The position numbers were made by a program, and so were the translations under genes. This document shows positions 13,970 to 26,200 of a stretch of DNA of 64,000 nt, piece by piece. The notes beneath the pieces are model-generated. The model searched no databases. It was not told where the DNA came from and saw only the letters and a program-made list of their open reading frames with translations. The stretch spans positions 4,158,186 through 4,222,185 of the forward strand of contig OX442317.1 in assembly GCA_949358305.1 (NCBI GenBank). Reading direction: 5' to 3'. The stretch comes from Strigamia acuminata (Eukaryota; Arthropoda; Chilopoda; Geophilomorpha; Linotaeniidae). Positions within the stretch are counted from its first letter, which is position 1. Each line of letters opens with the position of its first letter.

Positions 13970-14285
13970 ATGGCTCCCACCCTTGTTTCCAACTACGCAG
14001 GCACTTTTGGCGATTTACCATTGGTTGTTGTGTGTCCAAAATGTGGTGCTCTTGTCATCACTGAGACCAAACCGAGCCCAGGAAAAATGACTTATCTTCT
14101 AGCTTGTTTGCTGTGTCCATTTTGGTAGGTTTGCTCGATTATTTTATTCGAATTTTGATTTAATTTAATGTTTTTATTTTCTTTTCTTTTCTAGTTGTTG
14201 TATCCCATTTTGTTTCCACAGATTTCAAAACACAAATCATTATTGTCCCGAATGTCAAGTTTATTTGGCCACATTCATTCGATAA
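13970..14285 (+). CDS. Short LITAF-domain protein D
   Basis: Exons 13970-14124 and 14195-14285 join in phase to 81 residues. CPKC (about residues 23-26) and NHYCPEC near the C-terminus supply the zinc ligands. The middle segment LLACLLCPFW plus CCIPFCF is the membrane-dipping hydrophobic patch. Intron position and phase are the same as in gene C, which supports tandem duplication. A further upstream exon cannot be excluded because no strong signals mark the start. AATAAAATAAA follows the stop at about 14290. Confidence 0.8.
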
Positions 14286-14390
14286 AAAGAATAAAATAAA
14301 ATAAATAGCAAAGGTAAAAAAAAAAAATTGGAAGTCTAAGAGTTTTATTGACCAGTGATTAGGTCAGTGAGTCGTAGTCATAACAACAAG

Positions 14391-14556
14391 TTACACGTGT
14401 CCTGTGGATAGACAAAATCCATAACGGTCGCCATGACGAGGCGAAGCATCAACAAGTACAAAGTGGTGTTGAAATGCGAGCTGGCCTTGAATATCGTTCT
14501 TGATGAATCCAGAGTTACCTGACCCCATTTTCCTGCCACCTTTGCACTTCAGTAAT
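14391..14556 (-). CDS. Possible 3' exon of an unrecognised minus-strand gene
   Basis: On the minus strand a frame reading GKWGQVTLDSSRTIF and then a hydrophobic LYLLMLRLVMATVMDFVYP ends at a stop near 14391. An AATAAA about 45 bp further down (near 14343) would suit its poly(A) site. No upstream exons or start were found and no family is recognised. The other frame on the same strand is also open. Confidence 0.2.
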
Positions 14557-14827
14557 GAAAGAGGTGAGTGATTACGAAATGTTAATTTAGATTTTGGTTT
14601 TTACGCCGGGAACGTTGTTTTAACGAAGCGAATGCACAAAGCGTCGAGTAATCAAAGCCAGATACGAATGGAGTCGTAAAATTGTTTTATAGGGGACGAC
14701 GTAATGACATGCATTATGCGCATCTGATTTCCGCTGATATCTATTGGAATATAATTTATTTTGGTTGAAGAAAGTATTGATTTTGAAGAAATTGAGTTGA
14801 TTTTGTATTTTCTTGCTTGTTTCGTAG

Positions 14828-16943
14828 CTTACGACAGGCGTAAAGCGTCTTTGCCTTCACTGCACGGCGATTTCGCTCATTTTTCAAGACGGAAATTGTC
14901 TTTGCCGTGGACGACGGAAGAAACGGTTTTGCAGACACACGGTTAGGAAATTAAATTTTTATTTTTGTTTTTATTTTAAAAAATTGTTGATTTTGTTTTT
15001 GTTTTTGTAGAAAATTCGTCTTCCATTTCATCCGGAATTCGTATTTCAGCTCGAAATTTGACCCCGCTTCCTTCTAGCAGCTCCGGTAACAGCAGCAAAT
15101 TATTAAATTCGGTGAAATCGAAAACTGATTTTTCTGTTTGTTTTGTTTTGTTTATTACCAAAATGAAGCCTGCGTGTTTAAAAGCAAATAAAAATCAGTT
15201 TGTTGCATTAAAGTTTTATACCTTTTGCTTAGGGTTGCTATGACAATAACGGGTTATTGAATCGATAACCACAGAACACCCGAAACGAGGGTGCAAAAAG
15301 AATAATACAACGCAATCGATTATGGAACTGGGGAAATCTTTTGCAAACAAAAATAATCAAACGACGCGAGAGGCGGAGGAGTCTCGAGCTATTTGCACGC
15401 AATTTTGCATTTTTTAAACATTTTATACACACGTGAATGTTAGAATTAAGTGGGTGGAGTCACAAACAACACTTGTAACGAGTGCACAGCCTCGACTCGA
15501 TGAATTGATTAATTGTAGATAATTTTGACGATTCGACGTCAAAAAGTGAGTACGCTTTGCCTGGTCAGCCTTGTGAAGAAGCTTCTTCACGGACCAAATC
15601 GGCGTCATCCAGGTCAAGAAGCGCTACGTTACCATCCACCAGACTATGTGAGTTGTTGAAAATAAATTGGAATAAATTATTTTTAATTTTTTCATTTGTT
15701 TTGACATTTTTTCTCGTGTTTGCAGCGTTGAAACCGGAGGTGAAAGACGAGAAAAATGAGCATCTCAAATGGCAGGAACTGGTTGCAAATTTCAAAACAG
15801 AAAATCCAAAAGATTTTCGAAGAATGAGTTTGCCAGGTAAAATCAAATTAAAAATAAATTAAAATAATTTTTTTTTTTATTTTTTATTTTTTTTTTAGTT
15901 ACGGAACAACCGAAGCTGAGCGCAAACCAAATGCTGCCATTTACAACCGATTCATTTCCAATGAATTTGGTATCAAAATTACCGTCTTTATTATCGGGAA
16001 AAATAGATCCACGGACAACTTTTCCTAAACCGAATATAGGTTTTTTATTTTAAAAAAAAAAAATTAAATTTTAAAACATTTTTTAACATTTTTTCAAATT
16101 TTAAATTCAGATAGCATCGCACCCAAAGACATAAACGTCAACATGAGGCGTGAGTTTGATATGTTTGATTTAAAACTTAAAAAATTGTTTTCCAACACGA
16201 TTTCTCGTTCCAGACGCATCAGTCGACACGTCAACGGACCACCAATCATCTTCTCGCACCACTTTATTGCCCAATTCCGAAAACAACGTGGAAAAACACG
16301 AAGTGACGTGCCCCCACTGCGGAGAGACGTTCCAGCCGCCGCCGAGCGAATCGAAGAGCGGCAGCTGCACGGGGACATTGTCGACCATTTGCACATACGC
16401 TGCAATGGCGGGCGTCTTGCTTGTCGGGTGCGTTCATTGGGTCCAAAATGGCGGAACGGGCTCCCAGCTGCCCGGCTCCTTGTTTCCTTCCAGACGTGCT
16501 CGTTAAAACGAAAGGTTAAATTGAAAAATGAGAATTTCTCTTTTTAATACCGGTCTTTTCATATTTGACTCGATTTACAAGACAAACGGAGCAAGGAAGG
16601 AGATCTTATCGACACAATGCTCGTCCACTCCCGTCTCACAACACCTTCCCGTCACAAACACACACACACACACTTTTCCTCCAACATTTGACATTTGACG
16701 TTTATTACAACAACTGTTTCGTGTAATTACAGAACCGGCATTTGCTTGTGTCTGCCGTTTTGCGTGAAGACGTGCAAAGACATTCACACAATGTGCCCGT
16801 GGTGGCCGGATTTGTTGAAGGAACTGGTGCAACAATACTCGACCAAACCCATCACCGACTCCGAGTCACATCCGCATCAATCCGACTGCTACAGTACGTC
16901 GAGTTTGCCCAACCATTTCAACCCATTGGAGAATTTACCTTGA
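14828..16943 (+). CDS. Divergent LITAF-like protein E with long Ser-rich N-terminus, 5' end missing
   Basis: In-phase exons: 14828-14941, 15011-15085, 15519-15647, 15726-15836, 15899-16039, 16111-16149, 16214-16427, 16733-16943. The first coding exon was not found, since exon 14828 needs a phase-1 partner upstream. The N-terminal 200 residues are Ser/Thr/Lys-rich and look disordered. The C-terminus has CPHC, a hydrophobic Ala/Gly/Leu segment (YAAMAGVLLVG), CLCLPFCVKTCKDIHTMCP and then WW, followed by a 40-residue tail. This matches a LITAF domain in order and spacing, but the last Cys of the closing CPxC is replaced. AATAAATAAA at about 16960 fits the poly(A) signal. It probably arose from the same cluster. 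Confidence 0.65.
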
Positions 16944-17112
16944 AAATCGTGTAAATATCAATAAATAAATGGAATGCGTTTTTGTTAGTAAATTCATTGT
17001 TTATTATTGAAAAACAAAAAATTAAATTACTGGTTATTTGTCATAATTGAATCGAATATTTACATAAATAAATAGATTTGTTAGGAATAGTTTTGTGGAA
17101 TCGATTGACACT

Positions 17113-18690
17113 TTAAGCGCATTGTTGTTGCTTGTAATCCAACATGAATCCTCCTTCGCCGTAGCTCTGCTGGTCGGAGACGACCGTTAACACGTAGGGC
17201 ATTGATTGAGTTTCGACGCCGCCCGCTGGGAAGCTTCCGCCGCAGTAGCGGTCGTTTGTGGGCTCGGCGTTCGGGATTATGACGTAGTCTCCGCCGGGGA
17301 TGTTGGTGAAGGCGCCGCAAATGGCTCCCGTGTAGCCCATCTGTGTGTTTTCGACGTTGGGGTTGATGCCGAATTGGAATTGCGTGTTCTGGGTGTATCT
17401 GATGCTGCAGTAGCCGGTTTCCTTCTTAATGCACGCGCCGTAGTTTAGCCCGTTGGGATAACCGAATGTGCTTTGAGTCGGGTCGGTTCCGAAGTTAAAA
17501 CTGGTGATTTTTCCCGTTCGGGTCGTGAAATATTGCAGACAACCGGGCGGGGCTGAAAAGAGAAAAACAACGAAACGTATAACGACTTGTGTCGTCGTGT
17601 AATGCGGCAAAGCCAAGGGGCAGCAACTCGGTGTGAATTTTATACCTAAATTGGGATTGTTGCATTCGATTTGCGTCACTTTGATGTTCCATCTGCGTTC
17701 GTAACGATCCGTAGAACCCGGATATGTCAACGAATCCAAGTTGATTTGTAGCGTCGTCGTGTCGGTCGAAGTTGGAACGTTGACGTAAACTAATTTGATT
17801 ACGAGAAAATAATTTATTTTTAGAGAAACGGAAATTTTCGGCAAAAATTGTACCGTGTTGCCCGGTATTTTCTCCGCAAATGGCCGGAATAAAACTGCCC
17901 CCGACAACGTTAAAATTATCTACGTTACAAACACCGCTCGTAACCCCGAACACGTCGTAATCAACAAAATCGAGTCGCAGTTGGCAAATATCCGGACGAC
18001 ATTTCACCACTCGAATATCGCACGTTTCTTGACCGTTAGGTACGTAGCCAGCGCCCCATTCGTATTCGGGAGAAGTGAAGTAAGTGCAGTTCTCCGTTAT
18101 CACATCTCCGCACGTTTTCGAGACTGCAAAAACACAAAACAAACACGAAATAAACCCAAAATAGTGCACAAATCAACTTACAAACACGAAATAAACCCAA
18201 AATAGTGCACAAATCAACTCACAAACACGAAATATACCCAAAATAGTGCACAAATCAACTCACAAACACAGCACGATCCGAAACCCCAAGCACAGGGTCC
18301 CATTCTGAGTCCGCCTCTCTTTTTGCATTCGTGTTGAGTGTAACACGTTCCTTTCCGCTGCGGAAACGTGTCCGTCGTGCAAGCGTCGTTTTTGAAATTG
18401 ACGAAAGTGAACACCGATGGAAGTGACGATTTCGATTTGAGCATGAAACCTAATCGCGAGTCGCCAGGTAGAACTATAACAACAAGAAAAATAAGTAAAA
18501 GATTTTGGTCGTTTCTTTTCTTTTAAAGCGACTTACATTTCGCTTTGCGGTCATTCGTGTTCGTGGCATTGTCGATTTGGTCCGAGACGAGGGTTACGTT
18601 GCTTTCTTCGGAGATCAGCTCATTTCCTTCGTCAATTGGTGCACTCGTCGATAAAATGATAAATAATGATGTAAGATAAATGCATTTCAT
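17113..18690 (-). CDS. Secreted CUB-domain protein 1
   Basis: Exons 18690-18537, 18473-18264, 18123-17854, 17789-17646, 17552-17113 give 405 residues. A signal peptide (MKCIYLTSLFIILSTSAP) precedes a small Cys module (GTCYTQHECKKRGG, then WGFGSCCV). Two CUB-like halves follow: CQLRLDFVDYDVFG with AICGENTGQH, and GCLQYFT with DRYCGGSFPAGG, ending DYKQQQCA. The pattern is that of arthropod secreted CUB proteins of unknown function. It is the downstream-most of three tandem paralogues sharing intron phases. An alternative in-frame start at 18741 would bury the signal peptide, so 18690 was chosen. Confidence 0.85.
18124..18263. repeat. 41-bp minisatellite forming an intron, repeats the splice donor
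   Basis: This intron of CUB protein 1 is about three copies of a 41-bp unit (minus strand GTGAGTTGATTTGTGCACTA...). Each copy starts with a GTGAGTTG or GTAAGTTG donor preceded by TTT. Confidence 0.85.
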
Positions 18691-18983
18691 GACCAGAAAC
18701 AAGTTTATCTCCTTCGCAGTGTACATGTGTAAGATAAACAAATAAAACGGAAGTAAAAACTCGTTTCCACTTGGCTTCGTCGCTTCACTCGGTTGATTCG
18801 AGTGAACTTGAAATGGAAATTGCTTCTTTTTTTTCTTTCATTTTTTCTTCTTATTAAAATTAAATTTTAATAAATTCACTCTGAATAATAGTAATTAAAT
18901 CTCGACTTTTGTTTTTCGCAGAAGACCAGCTTCCAAGTTTAATTTTATTACAAAAGAATTACATAAAAAAAAAATTCGATAAA

Positions 18984-20677
18984 TTAACACGGTTGTTGCT
19001 CGTAATTCAAGCGGAATCCGCCCTCGCCGTTGTTGTTGTTATCGGAGACGAAAAAGACGGTAAAAGGTGTCGTCCGAGCTAAATAAACGTGTAATTAACA
19101 ACAACAGAATTGTAAAATAAATTAACACTTCACGCATACTTTCCAAAATGGGGAAATTATCACCGCAGTAACGGTCACTCGTGATGATGCCACTGAACGT
19201 CGACGCCCCGCTGTTCGGGATAATTACGTAATCCCCTCTTCCCGGTAACGCAAGGGGTAGATTTTGACATCCGGTTCCCGTTTGTACACCATCAGACCCA
19301 TCTGTAATCACCGTACCCAGCATGAAGAATCCCCCGCGAGAATACCTGTTAATTACACCAATTTTTCATTCAACATTACGACAATTTATTCGTGTTTACC
19401 GAATGCTGCAGAAATCTTTATCCTTTCTTATACAGATCCCGTAATTTGCATTCGGTGGGTATCCGCTGTTGCCTTGCGCCGGGTTGTTTACCGGGTCACC
19501 GTAATTAAAGCTTTCAATTGTCCCAGCACGGTCCGTGTAATACTGCAAGCAACCGGTCGGAGCTGAGAAGAAAAAAACAAATAAAATAAAATAAAATAAA
19601 AAAATTTTTGTTTTTCATTTATTTTGCCTTGTTTTTGGCTTCCGCACTGCACTTGCGAAACACGGATGGCAAATTGTCTTTCTGCTGCCGTTGACGATAA
19701 GGTCATTGGTAACGTCAGTGTGTCCACTCCGTACGGAAAGTCCACGTAAACTTTGAGGAAAATTGGTGAGTTTTTTGTGTTAATTGTAAGAGAAGATTTA
19801 TTTATTTGAATTTATTTTATACTGTGTTGTCCCGAGTTACTGCCGCATATTACAGGCGCTCCTGGCGACGGAACTGTAAACCTATCGAGTTGGCAATCCG
19901 GACTGCCCGCTAATTCGAAGTAATCGAGGTCCAGTCGCAATTGGCACACGTCGAATTTGTATTTAAACACTCTCAAATCGCACTGCACGGTGTGCGTCGA
20001 TTGATTTAGATTGTACACGCCGGGGAAATTCGGATTGACGAAATACGTGTTATTTTGGTAAGAGATTTCGCCGCAAGTACGAATAACTGCAAATTGACAA
20101 AACCATTTTCAAATCTTAAAAAAAAACAAGCGATTATTTCATTTTAAACTGCACGTACAAACGCAACAAACTCCGTATTGATTTGCGCATGTATTTTGCG
20201 CAAAACCACCCCGAATGTTGCATTCCGCTTGTGTCATACAAGTTCCCGTTAAATTGTTAAATGCAGGGCAGTCGTCGTTGGTGAATTTAACCAATGTGAA
20301 AACAGAAGGAAACACTGTTAAAAAGTATTTTTAAAAAACAAAAAAAACAATTACGGAGTATTATTTTGTATAACTTACATTTTTGTAATCCTGGATATTT
20401 TTCGTATATGGATCCATAAGGTGGATGAACTTGCAGAAGAGATTGCGCTCCTTTTTCCGCTTTGTAAGGTTTATCCAGAGGTTTATTATTAACGATTTTC
20501 GGGGACGACGGATTGAAAATCGAGTTCCAATCTTTGCTTTGCACGTCCAAACCCCGACAAACGCCAAATCCCAATAACAGAAACCCCAAAACACACGAAA
20601 CCTTTTTAAAAAAATCAAAATTTAAGAATACAAATCAATATATTTAAAAAATCTGAGCCAAATCTTACGTGAATCAT
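18984..20677 (-). CDS. Secreted CUB-domain protein 2
   Basis: Exons 20677-20669, 20601-20379, 20314-20159, 20086-19823, 19750-19628, 19562-19400, 19345-19140, 19078-18984 give 412 residues. A 9-nt first coding exon (Met-Ile-His) completes a signal peptide with VSCVLGFLLLGFGVCRG. The Cys module (GTCMTQAECNIRGG, then YGVCCV) and the CUB features (CQLRLDLDYFELAG, VICGSNSGQH, GCLQYYT, SDRYCGDNF, LNYEQQPC) follow the same order as in the neighbours. The intron after 19628 has a GC donor (CAAG/GCAAAA), since no in-frame GT is available. Function is unknown; it is expected to be extracellular. Confidence 0.85.
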
Positions 20678-21009
20678 TATTATCCAACGTTCGCAAAAGC
20701 AAAAATGATTCAAAGTAGAGCAACGTCTTCTCTACTTATACAAAAGACTCCCATTAACCCAATGACATCACACTTGATTCAATTGATATTGAAATTCGTA
20801 TTAGGTCAAACAAGGAGAGAATTTCAAGGTTGGACGAACTTAATTAGAATATTATTTGTTTTCTCTGTCATCCTGACATGACAATAAGAGGACTGTGTCC
20901 CACTGATCCATTGACATAATAAACAAAAGAAAAAACGTTTCTAGGACGCGTTTTTATTGACAATCATTAATTTATTACAATTTAAATGTCCAAAATCGAT
21001 TTATCGCGA

Positions 21010-22813
21010 CTACGGACACGGAATTTGCTCGTATTTTAACCGAAATCCAACTTCTCCGTCGTACTTATCCCCGGAAACGACATTAATGATGTACGGCATC
21101 ACAGATGCTAAAAAAATAATTTTATTTAAAAAAATTGAAATTTGATTGACAGGTGAGTTTAAATTCGTGTTTTAACTTGTTACTGGCGTAAAAGCGCCCC
21201 CGCAATAACGATCGGACGAAAAATCGGTGCCCGAACCTCCATTTCCGCCTGGAATAATCAAATAATCGTCGCGACTTCCGTCGTCGGCCGCATTAATCAT
21301 GCAATTGGTCCCGTTCAGGGCCCCATCACTGGCTTCGTTGATCCCGAACTGGAAGGGGTCATCGGTCGAGTACCTGGCGATACGAAAGTGATTAAATCCG
21401 TGACGATCGACGCCATTAATATTGACCTTATGCTGCAGAATCCGAGTTGTTTTCTTATGCAAATGGCGTAAGATTGGTTGATGGGATATCCTTCTGATAG
21501 TGGTGAACTTCCGGCGTAATTGAAGCTTGTTATTGTTCCCGACTGATCAGTGTGGTATTGGAGGCAATTTGGTGGAGCTGCAATAAAGAGATTTCATCGA
21601 TTCGATCGGGAGATTGCACGTTTGGTTTGGTCCAGTTGAGTTCGTTCTTCTTACCCAATAGTTCGTTGGTGCATTGGATTTGTGTTATCTTGATCTCGAA
21701 GCTTCTTCCGAATTGAGGGTTGTCAGTCAAGTATTGGAGAATTGTACGCAATGTGATCATTGTGCTTCCTCTAGGGACGTGCACGTATACTGAAAAAACA
21801 ATTTTTTTTTCAGTTTAGCAATGAAAAACTGTAGTTAACGATGAAAAACTGCAGTTTAACATTAAAAAACTACAGTTTAGCAATGAAAAACTAGTTTAAC
21901 GATGAAAAACTGCAGTTTAACGATGAAAAACTGCAGTTTAACATTAAAAAACTACAGTTTAGCGATGAAAAACTAGTTTAACGATGAAAAACTGCAGTTT
22001 AACGATGAAAAACTGCAGTTTAACGATGAAAAACTGCAGTTTAGCGATGAAAAGCTGCAGTTTAGCATTGAAAGTGTGCAGTTCTAAGGGAACGACAATA
22101 GGAAGACGTTTGCTGGAATATTACTGTGTTGTCCACTGTTATTTCCGCATATAGCAGGTATGGAACTGGAACTTGTTGTTGGAAGCACTGAAAACAAATC
22201 GACCTGACACTCTCCTTCTTGGACTTCAAATAATTCTGAATTAATAAAATCCAGTCTCAGTTGACAGATATCTCGAGTCAAGGGCAGCACTTTCAAATCA
22301 CACATGGCTGACATGTTTGCAGGGAGAACAAATTTATTCGGATATCCCGGACTCCTGAAATACGTGCAGTTTTGTCTCGTTTGCCCGCCACATGAAACCA
22401 AAACTAGTAAAAACAATAGTCAACACAAGAAAAGAAAACAATAAAATAAACAAAACGTTTGAAAATGAATTACACAAACAACAAACTCCAAAGCCATTTG
22501 CACAATCGCCCGCCGTTAATCCGCCTCTGTGTGAACATTGTTTCTTTGTGTAACAAGTTCCTTTAAGAGTTGATCCAGAGGCGACACAACCATTGTTGAA
22601 AAATAGTACAAAAGTTAAAAGAGATGGCCACAATTCTACAATTAAATAGGTGTGAATTTATTCCATTTTTATTTTATACACATAAAAAAAACACTTACTT
22701 TTTGAGCTTCTCGTTGATGTTTGTGTGTCATTGTTGCGACTGTCAGGAATTTGACAATTTAATATTTTCAATTGCAAAATGTACAGAGTGAGTAGTAAAT
22801 GACCAATTTTCAT
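21010..22813 (-). CDS. Secreted CUB-domain protein 3
   Basis: Exons 22813-22699, 22635-22474, 22403-22125, 21789-21655, 21577-21427, 21373-21177, 21107-21010 give 378 residues. It opens with the signal peptide MKIGHLLLTLYILQLKIL, then GTCYTKKQCSHRGG and GFGVCCL. The CUB region has CQLRLDFINSELF, AICGNNSGQH, CLQYHTDQSG and SDRYCGGAF, ending LKYEQIPCP. The splice phases match those of the two neighbours, which shows a three-copy tandem array. The 335-bp intron at 21790-22124 is mostly a 21-bp minisatellite. The start codon lies 462 bp from the divergent phosphatase gene. Confidence 0.85.
21811..22080. repeat. 21-bp minisatellite in CUB 3 intron
   Basis: There are about 12 copies of GATGAAAAACTGCAGTTTAAC with small variations. 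Many units contain the palindrome AACTGCAGTT. Confidence 0.9.
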
Positions 22814-23275
22814 GGTCAGTACTCAGTATACAAAATGAAAAACGGTCAAAACTTGGGAAAAGTGGTCATTTCACTGCTCTACAAGCAGCATCAGTGGTTT
22901 CGGTTGCCTTTTTGCTTTATTTTCTTGCAATTAGTAACGCCATTACCTGAGTCAACTACTCAGCTTGATGCTTTTATGCGCACATTTGAATTTTAGAATA
23001 AATAAGTGCATAAATTAGACTTGGATAACAATTTTATTGTTTAGGTATTAAATGAAAAATATAAAAACACACCAACGTGCGTTATTTTTATTTATTTCCT
23101 CTTTGATCGGTTATCATCACTTATCGCCATTTGCAACGGGGAAGATAATTTGTTTTACCGTTGTCACCATAGTAACCCAATACATCTTTGCTTTACGTGT
23201 ATGTACCGTACTACCGCGGCGATCTACTTTTCGGCGCACGAATACGAGCGAGCATTTTCCCGCATAGACATCAAC
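22814..23275. other. Divergent intergenic region, CUB 3 / PTPRR-like
   Basis: This should hold the promoters of both genes. No repeat or RNA gene is recognised. A GC-richer 100 bp immediately upstream of 23276 is probably the phosphatase 5' UTR. Confidence 0.4.
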
Positions 23276-26200
23276 ATGGCGGCTGCCATTTGGACCAGCA
23301 ATTTTCTTACGGGCAAAACCATACCCGTTTTAATCATTCTAGCAAGCTTGCCACACCAGTTTTGTTCAGGTATTTAAAAACCCGCATCTTAATTTATCCG
23401 TTTTGGAACCTACAACACCTCACTGCTTAACATTAATATTAAAAATCGAAAAATTACACGAAAAAAGCAAATTATACTTCGTTATAACGCGATAATTTAA
23501 ATTCTCATTAAATATTATCGACATCAGGGTGTCCCGAGCCCACAAACACTCTCGAACGTGCAATCCTGCATAATATAACTGTATTGAATCGATGTATTTG
23601 AATTTTACGGCGAGAAGTGTTGCTTTCCATCAATGATAAAGACAAGTAAACAAACCTTGTTATAACGAATAGCTGACAAGTGATCATTTCCACACGCAAA
23701 TTGCAGTTATTTTCATGTTTGGAAAAAATTATATTTATTGTCGGCGAAAATAAGATGAAATTGTTGTTTTATGGCGATAAATTTCGATCGTGTTTGGCAT
23801 TCCGTTGTAGTGAGTCAGTGAGTGTGAGTGAGTGTGTTTGTTTTGCTATTCATTCACAACACACCTGTCTTTTTTCCCTTGTAAGGCAGGAAAAAGTTCA
23901 TTTATAAATGCTGTATGCTTTGGATTTGTATATAAAAAAAATCTCTCGATTTTATTTTTAGATTAAATGGAAATAAATTTGAGGAAATTTATAAAAATGT
24001 GTGAAAATTTGTGTAAATGTGTGAAAAATGGGAAAATGCATTAAAATGTGTGAAAAATGTGTAAAAAATGTGAAAAATTGGTGAAAAATTGTGAAAATGT
24101 GTGAAAAATGTGAAAATGCATTAAAATGTGTCAAAATATGTGAAAATGTGTGTAAAAAATGTGAAAAATGTGTGAAAAATTGTGAAAATGTGTGAAAAAT
24201 GTGAAAATGTGTGAAAAATGTGAAAATGCATTAAAATGTGTGAAAATATGTGAAAATGTGTGAAAAATGTGTAAAAAATGTGAAAAATTGGTGAAAAATT
24301 GTGAAAAATTGTGAAAATGTGTGAAAAATTGGTGAAAATTTTGTGAAAACTTGAGAAAAATTGGTGAAAATTTGTTAAAATTGTCTAAATTTTCATTTTT
24401 CCTTCTTTCTTTTAGGGTTGACCGCACCTGTGACAAAACGAAGCAACGATGAACTTGCCGTGAAGCCCGTAAGTCATCAAGGGGGCCCCAAATACGACTT
24501 GGACGACATGATAGACCAAGTGAAAATCGACACCGGCCATTCGAAAATACACAAAGTCGACTTGGTCTCGGATGAATACAAATTCGTTATCGTAAGAACC
24601 CATCCATCTATTCAAATTTATCTCTACATCTCGATTAAAATTTAATTGATACCAAAATTTCAGAGATTAGAAATACCTAGCGGCACGCTCGATCCGGAAA
24701 TGATATCGAAAACCAGGAAGATGGTGGCTGCCAAACTGGACGTAGCCGAGGAAAACGTCCGCATCAGTCACGTCGATGTGTGAAAACAATAAATTACTTA
24801 TTTCCAAAAATAAAATACAAAATAATTTGTCAAATTAATCCCAGATTGCGAGCGGTTCGATCGAAATGTACGTCGTCTACACGGCGCTGGATTCGTTGCA
24901 ACGAATGCAAGGCGTCAACGTCCTCATCCCGGCATCGCAAGTGTTGCCGCATTTGACCGTCAAACAAGTGCAAGCGCACGATCGCAACATTCCCATCAAA
25001 AGTATAAGCGGCAAGATAGAAACAAAAGTAATTCCAACCAAACCGCGCTAATAATCGCATAATTTGATACAAAATCGCTCGTTTTTGGCAGGACGAAGCC
25101 GCTCGCCAGCTGTTGGCGGACGCTAAAATGTGGAAAGTGTTCCAGAAACAGATCTGGGAGACGTGGCAACTACCGTTTCTAATAGCGTCGACGTTAATCT
25201 TCGTTCTAGTTCTCGTCGTCGTTTTCGTAAGTCCTCAAAAATGATTTCTATAATTTTGATTTTTTTTTTTTAAATTTAAAATTTTTCAGTTATTTTTGTG
25301 CTTTCGTCAACAAATCGACAAAAAATTGGCGGACGAAGAACAGACGAAACACATGTGCGTTTTCCCCGACGTCAAACCATGTATTAAAAACACGGACCCG
25401 GTACAGCCCGATGGCGCCACGGTTTACTTGTCGGAAGACGAACTTAAAGTGATTAAGACCGAACCGATGCGTGTGCGCGCAAAGGGGCTCCTCGAGAGGT
25501 TCGAATTAAGTCGTTGACGATCGATTTGTATTCGATTTTCATTATTTTGCGTTAAATTTCAGACGTGGTTCCAATACATCGCTGACTATCGAACTAAACC
25601 CGTCGCCCGAGTCGTCCGTCACGTACTCTTCCCCGTCGCGCGAGAGCAATTGCGAAGAGTTCTTGCTCTCGGCCGGGAATCGAATGTCGAGAAAACAATT
25701 ACGGAACTGCGTCAAGGATGTCAAGACGCTGCACAACGAATTTTGGGACATCCCGATGAACCATCCGGACAAAGTCGAAGTGGCGGGCTCGGGAACGAAG
25801 AACAGATACAAAACAATCATTCCAAGTAATCAAAATCAAAATAAAAATAAAAAACAAACATAAATAAATTATTTCTTCAGACGACCTCACTCGAGTGAAA
25901 TTACCTGAAAATCCCAACGACCCACTGAGCACTTACATCAATGCAAACTACATCCGAGTAAGCGTCGAATAAACTCGATTAAACACGTGAAATAATTCCA
26001 TTTTTCATAACTAGGGCTACGACGGCGAGGAAAACGCGTACATAGCGGCTCAAGGACCGATGGTGCACACAATCGAGGACTTTTGGTTAATGGTTTGGCA
26101 GGAAAAAAGCCCCATAATCATTATGATAACCAAACTAAAAGAGAAAAACAAGATAAAATGCGAGCCGTACATACCGAGCGTGCGGGCGACATACGGCGCC

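Noticed and set aside
24131-24436. Minus-strand His/Phe-rich frame
   Set aside because: Translation of the TGTGAAAAATG intron minisatellite.
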